The notes beneath the pieces were generated by a model that worked only from the letters and a program-made list of their open reading frames with translations, was not told where the DNA came from and searched no databases. Shown here in pieces: positions 8,125 through 13,819 of a stretch of 18,969 nt of DNA. Made by a program: the position numbers and the translations under genes. The stretch is from CAWJHE01 sp964614855 (GTDB lineage: Bacteria > Chloroflexota > Anaerolineae > Anaerolineales > UBA4823): assembly GCA_964614855.1 (NCBI GenBank), contig CAZTMX010000037.1:1-18969 (forward strand). Reading direction: 5' to 3'. The number at the start of each line of letters is the position of its first letter. Position 1 is the stretch's first letter.

Positions 8125-9132
8125 TTATTCCTCCAATGCAGCTAACATATCCTGGTATGCCTGCGGCTCTTCCTCAAATATGTAGGATACCGGCGCAACA
8201 ATCACACCGCTGCCGCCGATCTGGCGCAACTCATTAATCGCCAGGGATAACTGGTCCTTGCGCACAACCAGGTGGGCAGCATACCAGTCTTCGCCGTCGC
8301 GCGTGATTACTGGGGAGATGGTTGGCCCTTGTAAGCCTCCGATCACTTTTTGCCCAAACATCAACCTGGCGATGCTTTGGGGAGAATCGCCGCGCATATT
8401 GGCGAAAACTGACACATTTTCAGCGCCGCGCTGGAATGCCACAATAAACTCCAGTAATTGGCGCGCCATGGCTAACACATCAGGGCGATTTCTCAGCGCA
8501 CTGCGATTGGCTATCAGACAGGATTGCGAGCGTAAAATCAGCCCATCTTCGATAACTTTCAGACGGTTGTCTCGCAAGGTTGTACCGGTGGAAATCAGAT
8601 CCACGATAATATCCGCATAACCGATAGTTGGAGCAATCTCCAGTGTCCCTTCGGCGGAGATCATCTGTATATCGGGAAGCCCGTAATCGTGAAAAAAGGA
8701 CCTTGTTAGATTGGGGAATTTGGTTGCCACACGCAAAGGTCTGCCATTCTCGGCCTGCCAATTTGCCAGGTCGCTCATACTGATGATGTGTTCCAGGCTC
8801 TCCGGGACGATCACATTCAACGTGCAATAGCTGGTTTTTAGATCCTTTAGAAGGACCATCATTTGGCCATTTTCTTTTTTGCGCTCAGAATAGATATCCC
8901 AACCACTGATCCCGAAGTCTACGCTGCCATCACGCACACTGGTTACGATATCTCCGGATCTTTGGAATAACACCGTTAGCCCCGGTAAGGAAGGGATGGT
9001 CGCCCGGTATTGGCGGAGGTTGGGTTTGTAAACGCCTAATCCAGCGCGCCCCAGCATTTCTAGCACCTCTTCCGCCATACGGCCTTTGCTGGGTAAAGCC
9101 AGCCTGATTTCTTGTCGTTCTTGAATCGCCAT
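8125..9132 (-). CDS. hisG: ATP phosphoribosyltransferase HisG (long form)
   Basis: First and committed step of histidine synthesis: condensation of ATP with PRPP. At 335 residues this is the long form, with two periplasmic-binding-like lobes plus a C-terminal ACT-like regulatory domain, which in characterised enzymes binds histidine for feedback inhibition; it therefore should not need HisZ. The signature AEGTLEIAPTIGYADIIVDLISTGTTLRDNRLK is clear and SVDFGISGWDIY is typical of lobe one. The C-terminal part GQKVIGGLQGPTISPVI followed by VRKDQLSLAINELRQIGGSGVIV is the regulatory domain. A GGAGGT site precedes the ATG. It is the first gene of the operon, 18 bases after an intrinsic terminator, so expression is predicted to depend on attenuation as well as feedback. 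Confidence 0.96.
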   Translation of the reverse strand: MAIQERQEIRLALPSKGRMAEEVLEMLGRAGLGVYKPNLRQYRATIPSLPGLTVLFQRSGDIVTSVRDGSVDFGISGWDIYSERKKENGQMMVLLKDLKTSYCTLNVIVPESLEHIISMSDLANWQAENGRPLRVATKFPNLTRSFFHDYGLPDIQMISAEGTLEIAPTIGYADIIVDLISTGTTLRDNRLKVIEDGLILRSQSCLIANRSALRNRPDVLAMARQLLEFIVAFQRGAENVSVFANMRGDSPQSIARLMFGQKVIGGLQGPTISPVITRDGEDWYAAHLVVRKDQLSLAINELRQIGGSGVIVAPVSYIFEEEPQAYQDMLAALEE

Positions 9133-9150
9133 AAATTACCTCCGTTCATG

Positions 9151-9183
9151 AAAAATAAAAAACGCTCTCCTATCCGGAGAGCG
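9151..9183 (-). terminator. Intrinsic terminator in the his leader (attenuator)
   Basis: Read on the minus strand, the arm CGCTCTCC (9183-9176) and the arm GGAGAGCG (9170-9163) form an eight-pair stem with a five-base loop, followed at once by an almost pure T run (TTTTTTATTTTT, 9162-9151). It ends only 18 bases before the hisG start codon and after the leader peptide, so it can only serve as a regulated terminator of the his transcript. The CTCCGG part of its 5' side (9179-9174) is complementary to CCGGAG at 9240-9235 in the leader, a possible competing antiterminator. Confidence 0.85.
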
Positions 9184-9208
9184 CTTATATTTGAAAAAAA
9201 TGGAATGG

Positions 9209-9313
9209 CTAAGCCAATCCTTTAAAGCAGCCAACTCCGGCCGTCAGGTCGGTACTGTGATGATGAGCATGATGATGAGCAAGATTCTTGATTGGCTGCA
9301 TGTTGGTTTTCAT
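9209..9313 (-). CDS. hisL: Histidine operon leader peptide (HisL-like)
   Basis: A 34-codon reading frame too short for ordinary gene calling. Starting at the ATG at 9313 it begins MKTNMQPIKNLA, continues with HHHAHHH (six His codons in seven, at 9277-9257), then STDLTAG, and ends GCFKGLA at a TAG. A GGTGA sequence five bases before the ATG is a reasonable ribosome binding site; an in-frame ATG at 9325 is an alternative. It lies between a promoter (9404-9381) and an intrinsic terminator immediately upstream of hisG. This is the arrangement of the enteric hisL attenuator, in which a ribosome stalled on His codons for lack of charged tRNA-His favours antitermination. Its sequence is unrelated to the enteric peptide apart from the His run. 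Confidence 0.85.
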   Translation of the reverse strand: MKTNMQPIKNLAHHHAHHHSTDLTAGVGCFKGLA

Positions 9314-9380
9314 ATCGGTCACCATTGTACTGCATCCGGAAGGATCGTGCAAGGGAATAGCTCACCGTACTTGAGCGGTT

Positions 9381-9409
9381 TTTAAAGGCTAACAAATGGA
9401 TGATGTAAA
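9381..9409 (-). promoter_or_regulatory. Promoter of the his operon
   Basis: On the minus strand a -35 box TTTACA (9409-9404) is followed after 17 bases by a -10 box TTTAAA (9386-9381). Transcription should start near 9374, giving a leader of about 240 bases that carries hisL and the attenuator before hisG. Confidence 0.55.
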
Positions 9410-9439
9410 TAAATATATCAAAGTTGTTGGGGGTTTTCC

Positions 9440-9468
9440 TTGACCCCGGTGGTTCAGAAGGTTACACT
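9440..9468 (+). promoter_or_regulatory. Promoter of the CNNM/CorC-type gene, implying a leaderless mRNA
   Basis: A -35 box TTGACC (9440-9445) and a -10 box TACACT (9463-9468) have a 17-base spacer. The expected start of transcription, about seven bases after the -10 box, coincides with the A of the ATG at 9476. There is no room for a 5' untranslated region and no ribosome binding site is seen. Confidence 0.55.
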
Positions 9469-9475
9469 ATGACCT

Positions 9476-10810
9476 ATGACTGAAGTTGCATTTGAGTCAT
9501 TCCTGATTTTCGCTTTGATTTTATTCAACGGCATGTTGTCCATGTCTGAGATCGCCCTGGTCTCTGCGCGCAAAATCCGCCTGCAGCAGCGTGCAGAACA
9601 AGGAGACGAAAAAGCCCGGCTGGCGCTTGATCTGGCGAGAAACCCTTCCCGGTTTCTTTCCACGATCCAGGTCGGAATCACCTTAGTAGGCACCTTGTCA
9701 GGTGCTTACGGCGGCGCCACGCTGGCAGGGGTGCTGGCTAAAAGCCTGGCGCAGGTTCCTCAACTGGCGCCTTACAGCAGCGGCCTGGCGCTGGGTATTG
9801 TGGTCTTGTTGATCACATACTTGTCATTGGTGCTGGGAGAACTGGCGCCCAAGCGGCTTGGCTTGAGCAATCCTGAAAGGGTCGCGGCTGTGGTCGCTGG
9901 ACCGATGCGTACGCTCTCTGCAATCACCAAACCTGTTGTCCATCTACTGAATGCATCGACAGATTTTGTGCTGCGTTTGTTTCAAATCCACCCGCAAGAT
10001 GAGCCGTCAATCACAGAAGAAGAAATCAAGCTGCTGATCAAAGAAGGCACCCATATTGGCATACTTGAGAAAAGCGAGAGCCAGATGGTGACTGCCATTT
10101 TTCGCCTGGGCGATCGGCGAGCTGAGGCTTTAATGACACCGAGAACAGAAATTGAATGGTTGGATTTGGATGATGATTTAAAGGATAATTTATCCAAGAT
10201 CATTCAAAGCAGTCACAATCATTTTCCTGTTGCCAGAGGTTCTTTAGATCAGATCCGGGGGATATTGGCTGCTAAGGACCTGCTGATATGTGAGCAATCA
10301 CAACCCGCAAAGGATCTCATTCAGTTTGTCAGCCCACCTGTATTTGTCCCAGAAAACATGCCAGCCATGGATGTTTTGGATACCCTGCGCAAGGATCCAA
10401 AGCCTGCAGTGGTGATGGTGATTGACGAATACGGAGGCTTACAGGGGTTGATCACTGCGCAAGATATCTTGGGAGCGATCGTTGGCGAAATACCCTCTGG
10501 TGAACAGGGAACGGAACCCGGCATCTTTCGCCGTGAGGATGGCTCATGGTTAGTGGACGGCAGGCTGCCAATTGATGAGTTTGGGGAAACATTCCCAATG
10601 ATAAAATTTCCAGATGATGAAAGGGGTTATTACCAGACCCTGGGGGGATTTATCATGAGCAGCCTGGGCCGGATGCCGCAGACTGGCGATTCCTTTGAGT
10701 TTAGAGGAATGCGGTTTGAAGTGGCAGATATGGATGCTATGCGGGTGGACAAAGTGCTCATCACCCCCATTATCCTTCCACTCGATGCTGCCAATGAGCT
10801 GGCTGAGTGA
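9476..10810 (+). CDS. CNNM/CorC (HlyC/TlyC)-family membrane protein with CBS pair
   Basis: A 444-residue integral membrane protein. Domain order: N-terminal CNNM (DUF21) domain of about 190 residues, beginning FLIFALILFNGMLSMSEIALVSARK and containing further hydrophobic segments (VGITLVGTLSGAYGG, LALGIVVLLITYLSLVLGELAPK); a cytosolic pair of CBS domains (MTPRTEIEWLDLDDD and VFVPENMPAMDVLDTLRK... VVMVIDEYGGLQGLITAQDILGAIVGEI); and a C-terminal CorC_HlyC domain (DGSWLVDGRLPIDEFGETF ... GFIMSSLGRMPQTGDSFEF). Such proteins are mostly linked to Mg or other divalent cation export; hemolysin in the name is historical. It diverges from the his operon and has its own promoter right before the ATG. Substrate not determined here. 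Confidence 0.92.
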   Translation: MTEVAFESFLIFALILFNGMLSMSEIALVSARKIRLQQRAEQGDEKARLALDLARNPSRFLSTIQVGITLVGTLSGAYGGATLAGVLAKSLAQVPQLAPYSSGLALGIVVLLITYLSLVLGELAPKRLGLSNPERVAAVVAGPMRTLSAITKPVVHLLNASTDFVLRLFQIHPQDEPSITEEEIKLLIKEGTHIGILEKSESQMVTAIFRLGDRRAEALMTPRTEIEWLDLDDDLKDNLSKIIQSSHNHFPVARGSLDQIRGILAAKDLLICEQSQPAKDLIQFVSPPVFVPENMPAMDVLDTLRKDPKPAVVMVIDEYGGLQGLITAQDILGAIVGEIPSGEQGTEPGIFRREDGSWLVDGRLPIDEFGETFPMIKFPDDERGYYQTLGGFIMSSLGRMPQTGDSFEFRGMRFEVADMDAMRVDKVLITPIILPLDAANELAE

Positions 10811-10931
10811 GGTGATTTGCCGAACTTTTGGTGGCAACTGGCATTGAAATTGCACACAAATTATTCGGCCGGGTGGCTTGTTGTGTTTGGGCAAGAAAAA
10901 TATTAAAGCGTTGATTGGAATGAATAGATTA

Positions 10932-10960
10932 TTGAATTTTGTATAAATCCAATATATAAT
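10932..10960 (+). promoter_or_regulatory. Promoter of the LysM protein gene
   Basis: TTGAAT (10932-10937), 17 bases, and a perfect TATAAT (10955-10960) in an AT-rich stretch. The transcript would start near 10967 with an 84-base untranslated leader. The 120 bases between the preceding stop and this promoter show no gene that I can support. Confidence 0.7.
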
Positions 10961-11050
10961 CATATTAATCCAATTCTCTTGTTGTTGTGGGTCTATTGTC
11001 TGGTATTCCATTATTCATCCAATACTGCTTATCACTTCGGGAGGACAATT

Positions 11051-11689
11051 GTGACAAACATAAATAGACTTATGATGGTCTTGATGGCGGTTATTCTTGT
11101 GGTCGTTGGGGCAGGAATATCCGCACAACCGGCGCAAGCTTCTGGTTGTGGTTACTACCATGTTGTAAGGCCTGGTGAAACCCTATCGTGGATTGGTAGA
11201 TATTACGGTGTCAACTGGGTGTACCTGGCTCAAGTTAACCATGTCGCTCCACCCCGCTATGTCATTTATGCCGGGCAGGTATTGTGCATTCCTTTTGGTG
11301 GTTATCCTTATCCACCACAACCGCCTTATCCACCAGCGCCGGTGTCAAATGTTTGGGATTATCGCGTTGTCAAGGTGGATCAGGATGCAACAGTAAAAAT
11401 CCGGACAAGCAACTTTCCAGATAATGTGCTATTTGAAGTCTCCATTGGAAAATTGGTAGGTGGTTCGTACCAATGGATAAAAGTTGCTGATCTCGACTCG
11501 GATATTGGCGGAGCATTCGCCAAAACATTTGATATCCCTGTGGAATTTTATGGGACGAATCAACTGGCTATTCGCCTGGTTCAAGCCAAGAAGAACACAA
11601 AGGTCGTACACACATTTGGCAACTATGATGCGCTTTATTACGGCCAGGCATACTATCCACCCTGTTGTGGTTTGAATTATCCAAACTAA
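11051..11689 (+). CDS. Secreted LysM-domain protein
   Basis: A 212-residue exported protein. Starting at the GTG at 11051, which has a GGGAGGA site upstream, it opens with a signal peptide: Asn-Arg-rich start, a hydrophobic core LMMVLMAVILVVVGAGI, and an AQA-S cleavage site near residue 30. Residues 36-81 form one LysM domain (YHVVRPGETLSWIGRYYGV ... YVIYAGQVLCIP), expected to bind peptidoglycan or another N-acetylglucosamine polymer. A Pro-Tyr-rich linker (82-98) leads to a C-terminal beta-rich domain of about 110 residues with VKIRTSNFPDNVLFEVSIGKL and QLAIRLVQ, which I recall from LysM proteins of Chloroflexota but cannot name. It ends with a Cys-Cys pair. An in-frame extension back to 10979 would spoil the signal peptide and was rejected. 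It is monocistronic, between its own promoter and terminator. Confidence 0.85.
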   Translation: MTNINRLMMVLMAVILVVVGAGISAQPAQASGCGYYHVVRPGETLSWIGRYYGVNWVYLAQVNHVAPPRYVIYAGQVLCIPFGGYPYPPQPPYPPAPVSNVWDYRVVKVDQDATVKIRTSNFPDNVLFEVSIGKLVGGSYQWIKVADLDSDIGGAFAKTFDIPVEFYGTNQLAIRLVQAKKNTKVVHTFGNYDALYYGQAYYPPCCGLNYPN

Positions 11690-11738
11690 CCGCTGACGGG
11701 TTGGGAACAGGTATCCAGCGAAATTCTGATGAAATCAG

Positions 11739-11760
11739 CTCCACGCTGCAAGGCGTGGAG
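11739..11760 (+). repeat. Stem-loop downstream of the LysM gene
   Basis: CTCCACGC (11739-11746) and GCGTGGAG (11753-11760) form a perfect eight-pair stem with a six-base loop. No T run follows, so it is not itself a normal terminator; it stands 16 bases before one and may stabilise the 3' end. Confidence 0.6.
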
Positions 11761-11770
11761 TCTGGTGGTC

Positions 11771-12031
11771 TTAACGAAGCCGCTCTTGAGCGGCTTTTTC
11801 CATTGCCCGGTAGCTGGCCTCGAAAACAGCCTGAATGGATTTTTGCTCTTCGGGTGTGAGCTGTTTCCCCTCGAGTGGATTTGAGGGCGCCTTTTCAAGT
11901 TTTTCAATCCATTTAAGCAGTGCACCTCGGTGTCCACTGGCTCGCCGCGCCCAAATAGAGTCGACCGAGACCCTTTCTAATCGTTCTACCAACAAGCGCG
12001 CTTCTTTAAGCAGTTCTTTTTGCGTGGCCAT
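11771..12031 (-). CDS. Small conserved-looking hypothetical protein
   Basis: I do not recognise a named family. From the ATG at 12031 the protein has 86 residues, is charged and probably all-helical (MATQKELLKEARLLVERLERV at the start, then SIWARRASGHRGALLKWIEKLE, and a C-terminal helix FEASYRAMEKAAQERLR). The SxWARRASGxRGxLLxWIE stretch looks like constrained protein rather than chance, and I recall similar short proteins in Anaerolineae genomes without a function. The reading frame can be extended to 12100, but that start lies inside the terminator hairpin of the gene upstream, so I prefer 12031; the ATG at 12049 is another choice. No signal peptide or cysteine motif is seen. The 3' end overlaps the terminator of the convergent LysM gene. 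Confidence 0.6.
   Translation of the reverse strand: MATQKELLKEARLLVERLERVSVDSIWARRASGHRGALLKWIEKLEKAPSNPLEGKQLTPEEQKSIQAVFEASYRAMEKAAQERLR
11777..11799 (+). terminator. Intrinsic terminator of the LysM gene
   Basis: AAGCCGCT (11777-11784), loop CTTG, AGCGGCTT (11789-11796), with TTTTT running to 11799. It lies 87 bases after the LysM stop codon. On the other strand the same bases encode the last codons of the small hypothetical gene that ends at 11771. Confidence 0.8.
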
Positions 12032-12070
12032 GCGTGTTCCACGTACCATTTTGCAGGTAATTTCCTCGGG

Positions 12071-12115
12071 TAAGACAGAAAGGTGGTTTAGAGAGGACAA
12101 TCTCCCTAAACCACC
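12071..12115 (-). terminator. Probable terminator of the phosphofructokinase gene
   Basis: On the minus strand, 25 bases after the stop codon at 12141, GGTGGTTTAG (12115-12106) pairs perfectly with CTAAACCACC (12091-12082), with a further three inner pairs. It is followed by TTTCTGTCTT, a T-rich but interrupted tract, so termination may be partial. Confidence 0.6.
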
Positions 12116-12140
12116 CTGGATTATCTAGTCTGTCAAGGGA

Positions 12141-13343
12141 TCATTCACTTGTCATGATGAACAAGGGGTTCATTTCAAAAGTGTGGTAGAAAGGCCGCAG
12201 TCTTTCAATGTTGTAGTACTTACTGACATTGACGACCTTCTTTGTGCTGGTGACCACATCAATGGGCATATTATCGTACCTACCGTTGCGCAGGACAACC
12301 AGTCGCCCGTGAACGCCTTTCAGAATCAAATCCAGCGCCAGGTTGCCGTAAGCCATGGGCACGATGGAGTCGATTGCATCTGGATCGCCGCCGCGCACAA
12401 TGTATCCCAGTTTCTGATTGATTACATTGATCGTCTGGCCGTTGTTGAACTTGGGTGAATGTTTGACCAGCTGGTTAGATACCAGGTCACCGATCCCGCC
12501 CAACTTGGCATGGCCGAACATATCTTTTTCCTGATCCGAGAAGATCATTTCACCGCCGGTAAACATGGAGCCTTCGGAAACAAGGACAACGGAATATTTG
12601 CTGGGGTTGCGGTTGCGGTCGTAGGTCAGAAGTTCAGTCAACTGCTCAATATCAAACTTGTGCTCCGGGATAACGCAGCGATTAGCAGCGCCAGCCATTG
12701 TGGGCAGCATGGCTGTAAAACCTGCGTAGCGACCGAAGACTTCCAATACCAGGAAGCGCTCGTGGGAGCCGGCGGATGTGCGCAGGCTGTTGGTCATCTG
12801 GATGGTGCGGGTGACACAGGTACTGAACCCGATGCAGTAATCGGTACCAGGGACGTCGTTGTCCATGGTTTTGGGGATGGCGATAACTTTGAAGCCTTCG
12901 CGGAAAAGCCGAACGCCAACGCTTAGCGTATCATCGCCACCGATCGGGATAAGCGTGTCAATTCCCAGGAAATCCAGGTTTTTAAGCACCTCCGGGATGA
13001 GGTTATTAACATCCTCTGTATATACGTCCTTGAGATGTTCTGGAACTGCCGATTTTTTAATAGACATCGGGTTGGTGCGTGAGGTGTGGATGAAGGTACC
13101 GCCAGTTCGCCCGGCTTTGTTTACGATTTCTTCTGTTAGAACCTGGTAGTTTTCGCTGTTGTCAGCTTTCGGGTCACGCACCAGGTTCACCAGACCTGCC
13201 CAGCCGCGGCGGATGCCGATCACCTGGTAGCCTTCTCGCAGGGCGCGGATCGTGACTGCGCGTATGGCAGGGTTTAGCCCGGGGACATCGCCGCCGCCAG
13301 TGAGAATACCGATTACACCTTTTTTTGTCTGAATATTTGCCAT
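12141..13343 (-). CDS. pfp: 6-phosphofructokinase, probably pyrophosphate-dependent
   Basis: A 400-residue phosphofructokinase catalysing the committed phosphorylation of fructose 6-phosphate. The PFK fold is plain: GILTGGGDVPGLNPAIR (12-28) for the phosphate donor, IPIGGDDTL (132-140), PKTMDND (157-163) with the catalytic Asp161, and VFGRYAGFTAM. The donor is the point of interest. ATP-dependent enzymes have Gly where this protein has the second Asp of GGDD, and Gly instead of Lys in PKTMDND; the Asp plus Lys combination is the established signature of pyrophosphate-dependent enzymes (EC 2.7.1.90). I therefore infer a reversible PPi enzyme, although automatic annotation may say ATP-dependent. 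The ATG is preceded by GGAGG. The gene stands alone, with its own promoter region and a downstream hairpin. Confidence 0.93.
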   Translation of the reverse strand: MANIQTKKGVIGILTGGGDVPGLNPAIRAVTIRALREGYQVIGIRRGWAGLVNLVRDPKADNSENYQVLTEEIVNKAGRTGGTFIHTSRTNPMSIKKSAVPEHLKDVYTEDVNNLIPEVLKNLDFLGIDTLIPIGGDDTLSVGVRLFREGFKVIAIPKTMDNDVPGTDYCIGFSTCVTRTIQMTNSLRTSAGSHERFLVLEVFGRYAGFTAMLPTMAGAANRCVIPEHKFDIEQLTELLTYDRNRNPSKYSVVLVSEGSMFTGGEMIFSDQEKDMFGHAKLGGIGDLVSNQLVKHSPKFNNGQTINVINQKLGYIVRGGDPDAIDSIVPMAYGNLALDLILKGVHGRLVVLRNGRYDNMPIDVVTSTKKVVNVSKYYNIERLRPFYHTFEMNPLFIMTSE

Positions 13344-13411
13344 TTGATTGCCTCCAAAAAAATCTCTGGATAAGGTCTTGCTGCCTGTTTTCCAGATTAA
13401 GATCTTTACAA

Positions 13412-13443
13412 ATAATAGGTATTACCCTGTTTGTGAAACAAAC
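13412..13443 (-). promoter_or_regulatory. Putative phosphofructokinase promoter with overlapping palindrome
   Basis: On the minus strand TTGTTT (13441-13436) and TATTAT (13417-13412) are separated by 18 bases, a moderate promoter placing transcription start near 13405. The -35 region lies within the inverted repeat GTTTG-N5-CAAAC (13429-13443), a possible operator. The assignment rests on spacing only. Confidence 0.4.
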
Positions 13444-13460
13444 CACTGTAGAGGGAAATT

Positions 13461-13507
13461 AATAATACGGCTATTATTTTTTCGGGTAGTATTTTACCCT
13501 TTTTCTT
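13461..13507. repeat. Two small AT-rich hairpins in the pfp-metY intergenic region
   Basis: AATAATA-CGGC-TATTATT (13461-13478) is followed by TTTT, and GGGTA-N6-TACCC (13484-13499) by TTTTTCTT. Both stems are short. On the plus strand they resemble weak terminators, but no plus-strand gene lies before them. Together with the palindromes at 13418-13443 they may be protein binding sites for the divergent promoters. The rest of 13344-13571 shows nothing I can name. Confidence 0.35.
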
Positions 13508-13571
13508 GATTCCATGCGGACTCTTTGTACACATCCAAAAAGTAGATGCAACCTGGGGTGAAATTTCCCCC

Positions 13572-13600
13572 TTGACAGATTCCCAAAAGGTTCCTAAAAT
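13572..13600 (+). promoter_or_regulatory. Strong sigma70-type promoter of the metY-metA operon
   Basis: A perfect TTGACA (13572-13577), a 17-base spacer and TAAAAT (13595-13600). Transcription should start near 13607, only about seven bases before the ribosome binding site of the leader peptide, leaving a leader of about 210 bases before metY. A dyad, GGGG-T-GAAATTTC-CCCC (13555-13571), abuts the -35 box and could be an operator. Confidence 0.8.
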
Positions 13601-13626
13601 TGGCGCATTATCTGGAGCCTAAAGAG

Positions 13627-13719
13627 ATGAACTATTTGATGCGCTCGATGTCCATGCCCTGGGCGGGGGCTGAAACCACCGCCTGGGTAATCTTTCCTGG
13701 AAAGGTTATTTCCGTGTAA
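13627..13719 (+). CDS. Methionine-rich leader peptide of metY-metA
   Basis: A 30-codon frame not found by ordinary gene calling. It begins MNYLMRSMSMPW, with ATG codons at positions 1, 5, 8 and 10, continues AGAETTAWVIFPGKV and stops at TAA (13717-13719). A GGAG site (13614-13617) stands nine bases before the ATG, just after the predicted transcription start. The four Met codons fall directly before the first strand (GGCGG, 13662-13666) of a series of mutually exclusive RNA pairings that ends in an intrinsic terminator before metY. By analogy with known leader peptides, I infer that lack of charged tRNA-Met stalls a ribosome here and switches off termination. No counterpart is known to me. 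Confidence 0.75.
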   Translation: MNYLMRSMSMPWAGAETTAWVIFPGKVISV

Positions 13720-13753
13720 CCTGTAAGGTTCATGGTACAGACGGCGGACAGCC
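13662..13753 (+). promoter_or_regulatory. Competing pairings of the met leader (anti-antiterminator and antiterminator)
   Basis: Strand 1, GGCGG (13662-13666), pairs with CCGCC (13679-13683), helped by GG (13668-13669) with CC (13676-13677). Alternatively GGCTG (13668-13672) and CCGCC (13679-13683) pair with CAGCC (13749-13753) and GGCGG (13743-13747), ten pairs in all, taking up the 5' arm of the terminator. The leader stretch thus copies the terminator's 3' arm, GGCTG-C-CCGCC. A ribosome halted at the fourth Met codon (13654-13656) would cover strand 1 and release strand 2. Confidence 0.65.
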
Positions 13754-13800
13754 TACCGCAAATGTGCAAATTTGCGACTGGCTGCCCGCCGTTTTTATTT
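13741..13800 (+). terminator. Intrinsic terminator upstream of metY (attenuator)
   Basis: A long hairpin: ACGGCGG (13741-13747) with CCGCCGT (13786-13792), a mismatch, CAGCC (13749-13753) with GGCTG (13780-13784), a small internal loop, then GCAAAT (13758-13763) with ATTTGC (13770-13775) and a six-base loop. TTTTTATTTTT follows to about 13801. It lies between the leader peptide and the metY ribosome site (AAGGAG), with no other gene to terminate on this strand, hence an attenuator. Confidence 0.88.
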
Positions 13801-13819
13801 TCTAAAAAGGAGACATTTC

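Noticed and set aside
9133..9380. His-specific T-box ahead of hisG
   Set aside because: No T-box sequence or specifier-loop pattern was found; the clustered His codons in a translatable frame explain the element better.
12032..12100. Longer N-terminus of the hypothetical protein from the ATG at 12100
   Set aside because: That start lies within the probable phosphofructokinase terminator hairpin and lacks a ribosome site; the extra residues do not resemble the helical remainder.
13429..13443. Rex (redox regulator) binding site
   Set aside because: GTTTGTGAAACAAAC shares TTGTGAA with the Rex consensus but has the wrong spacing and symmetry; it was kept only as an unnamed palindrome.
13603..13644. 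Stem GCGCAT/ATGCGC as part of the met leader RNA
   Set aside because: Its 5' half lies at or before the predicted transcription start near 13607, so it would not be in the RNA.
13607..13800. SAM riboswitch or Met T-box upstream of metY
   Set aside because: I looked for the SAM-I/IV core, SAM-II-like elements and the T-box AGGGTGGNACCGCG sequence and saw none. The terminator is present but its partner strands lie in a peptide-coding leader.
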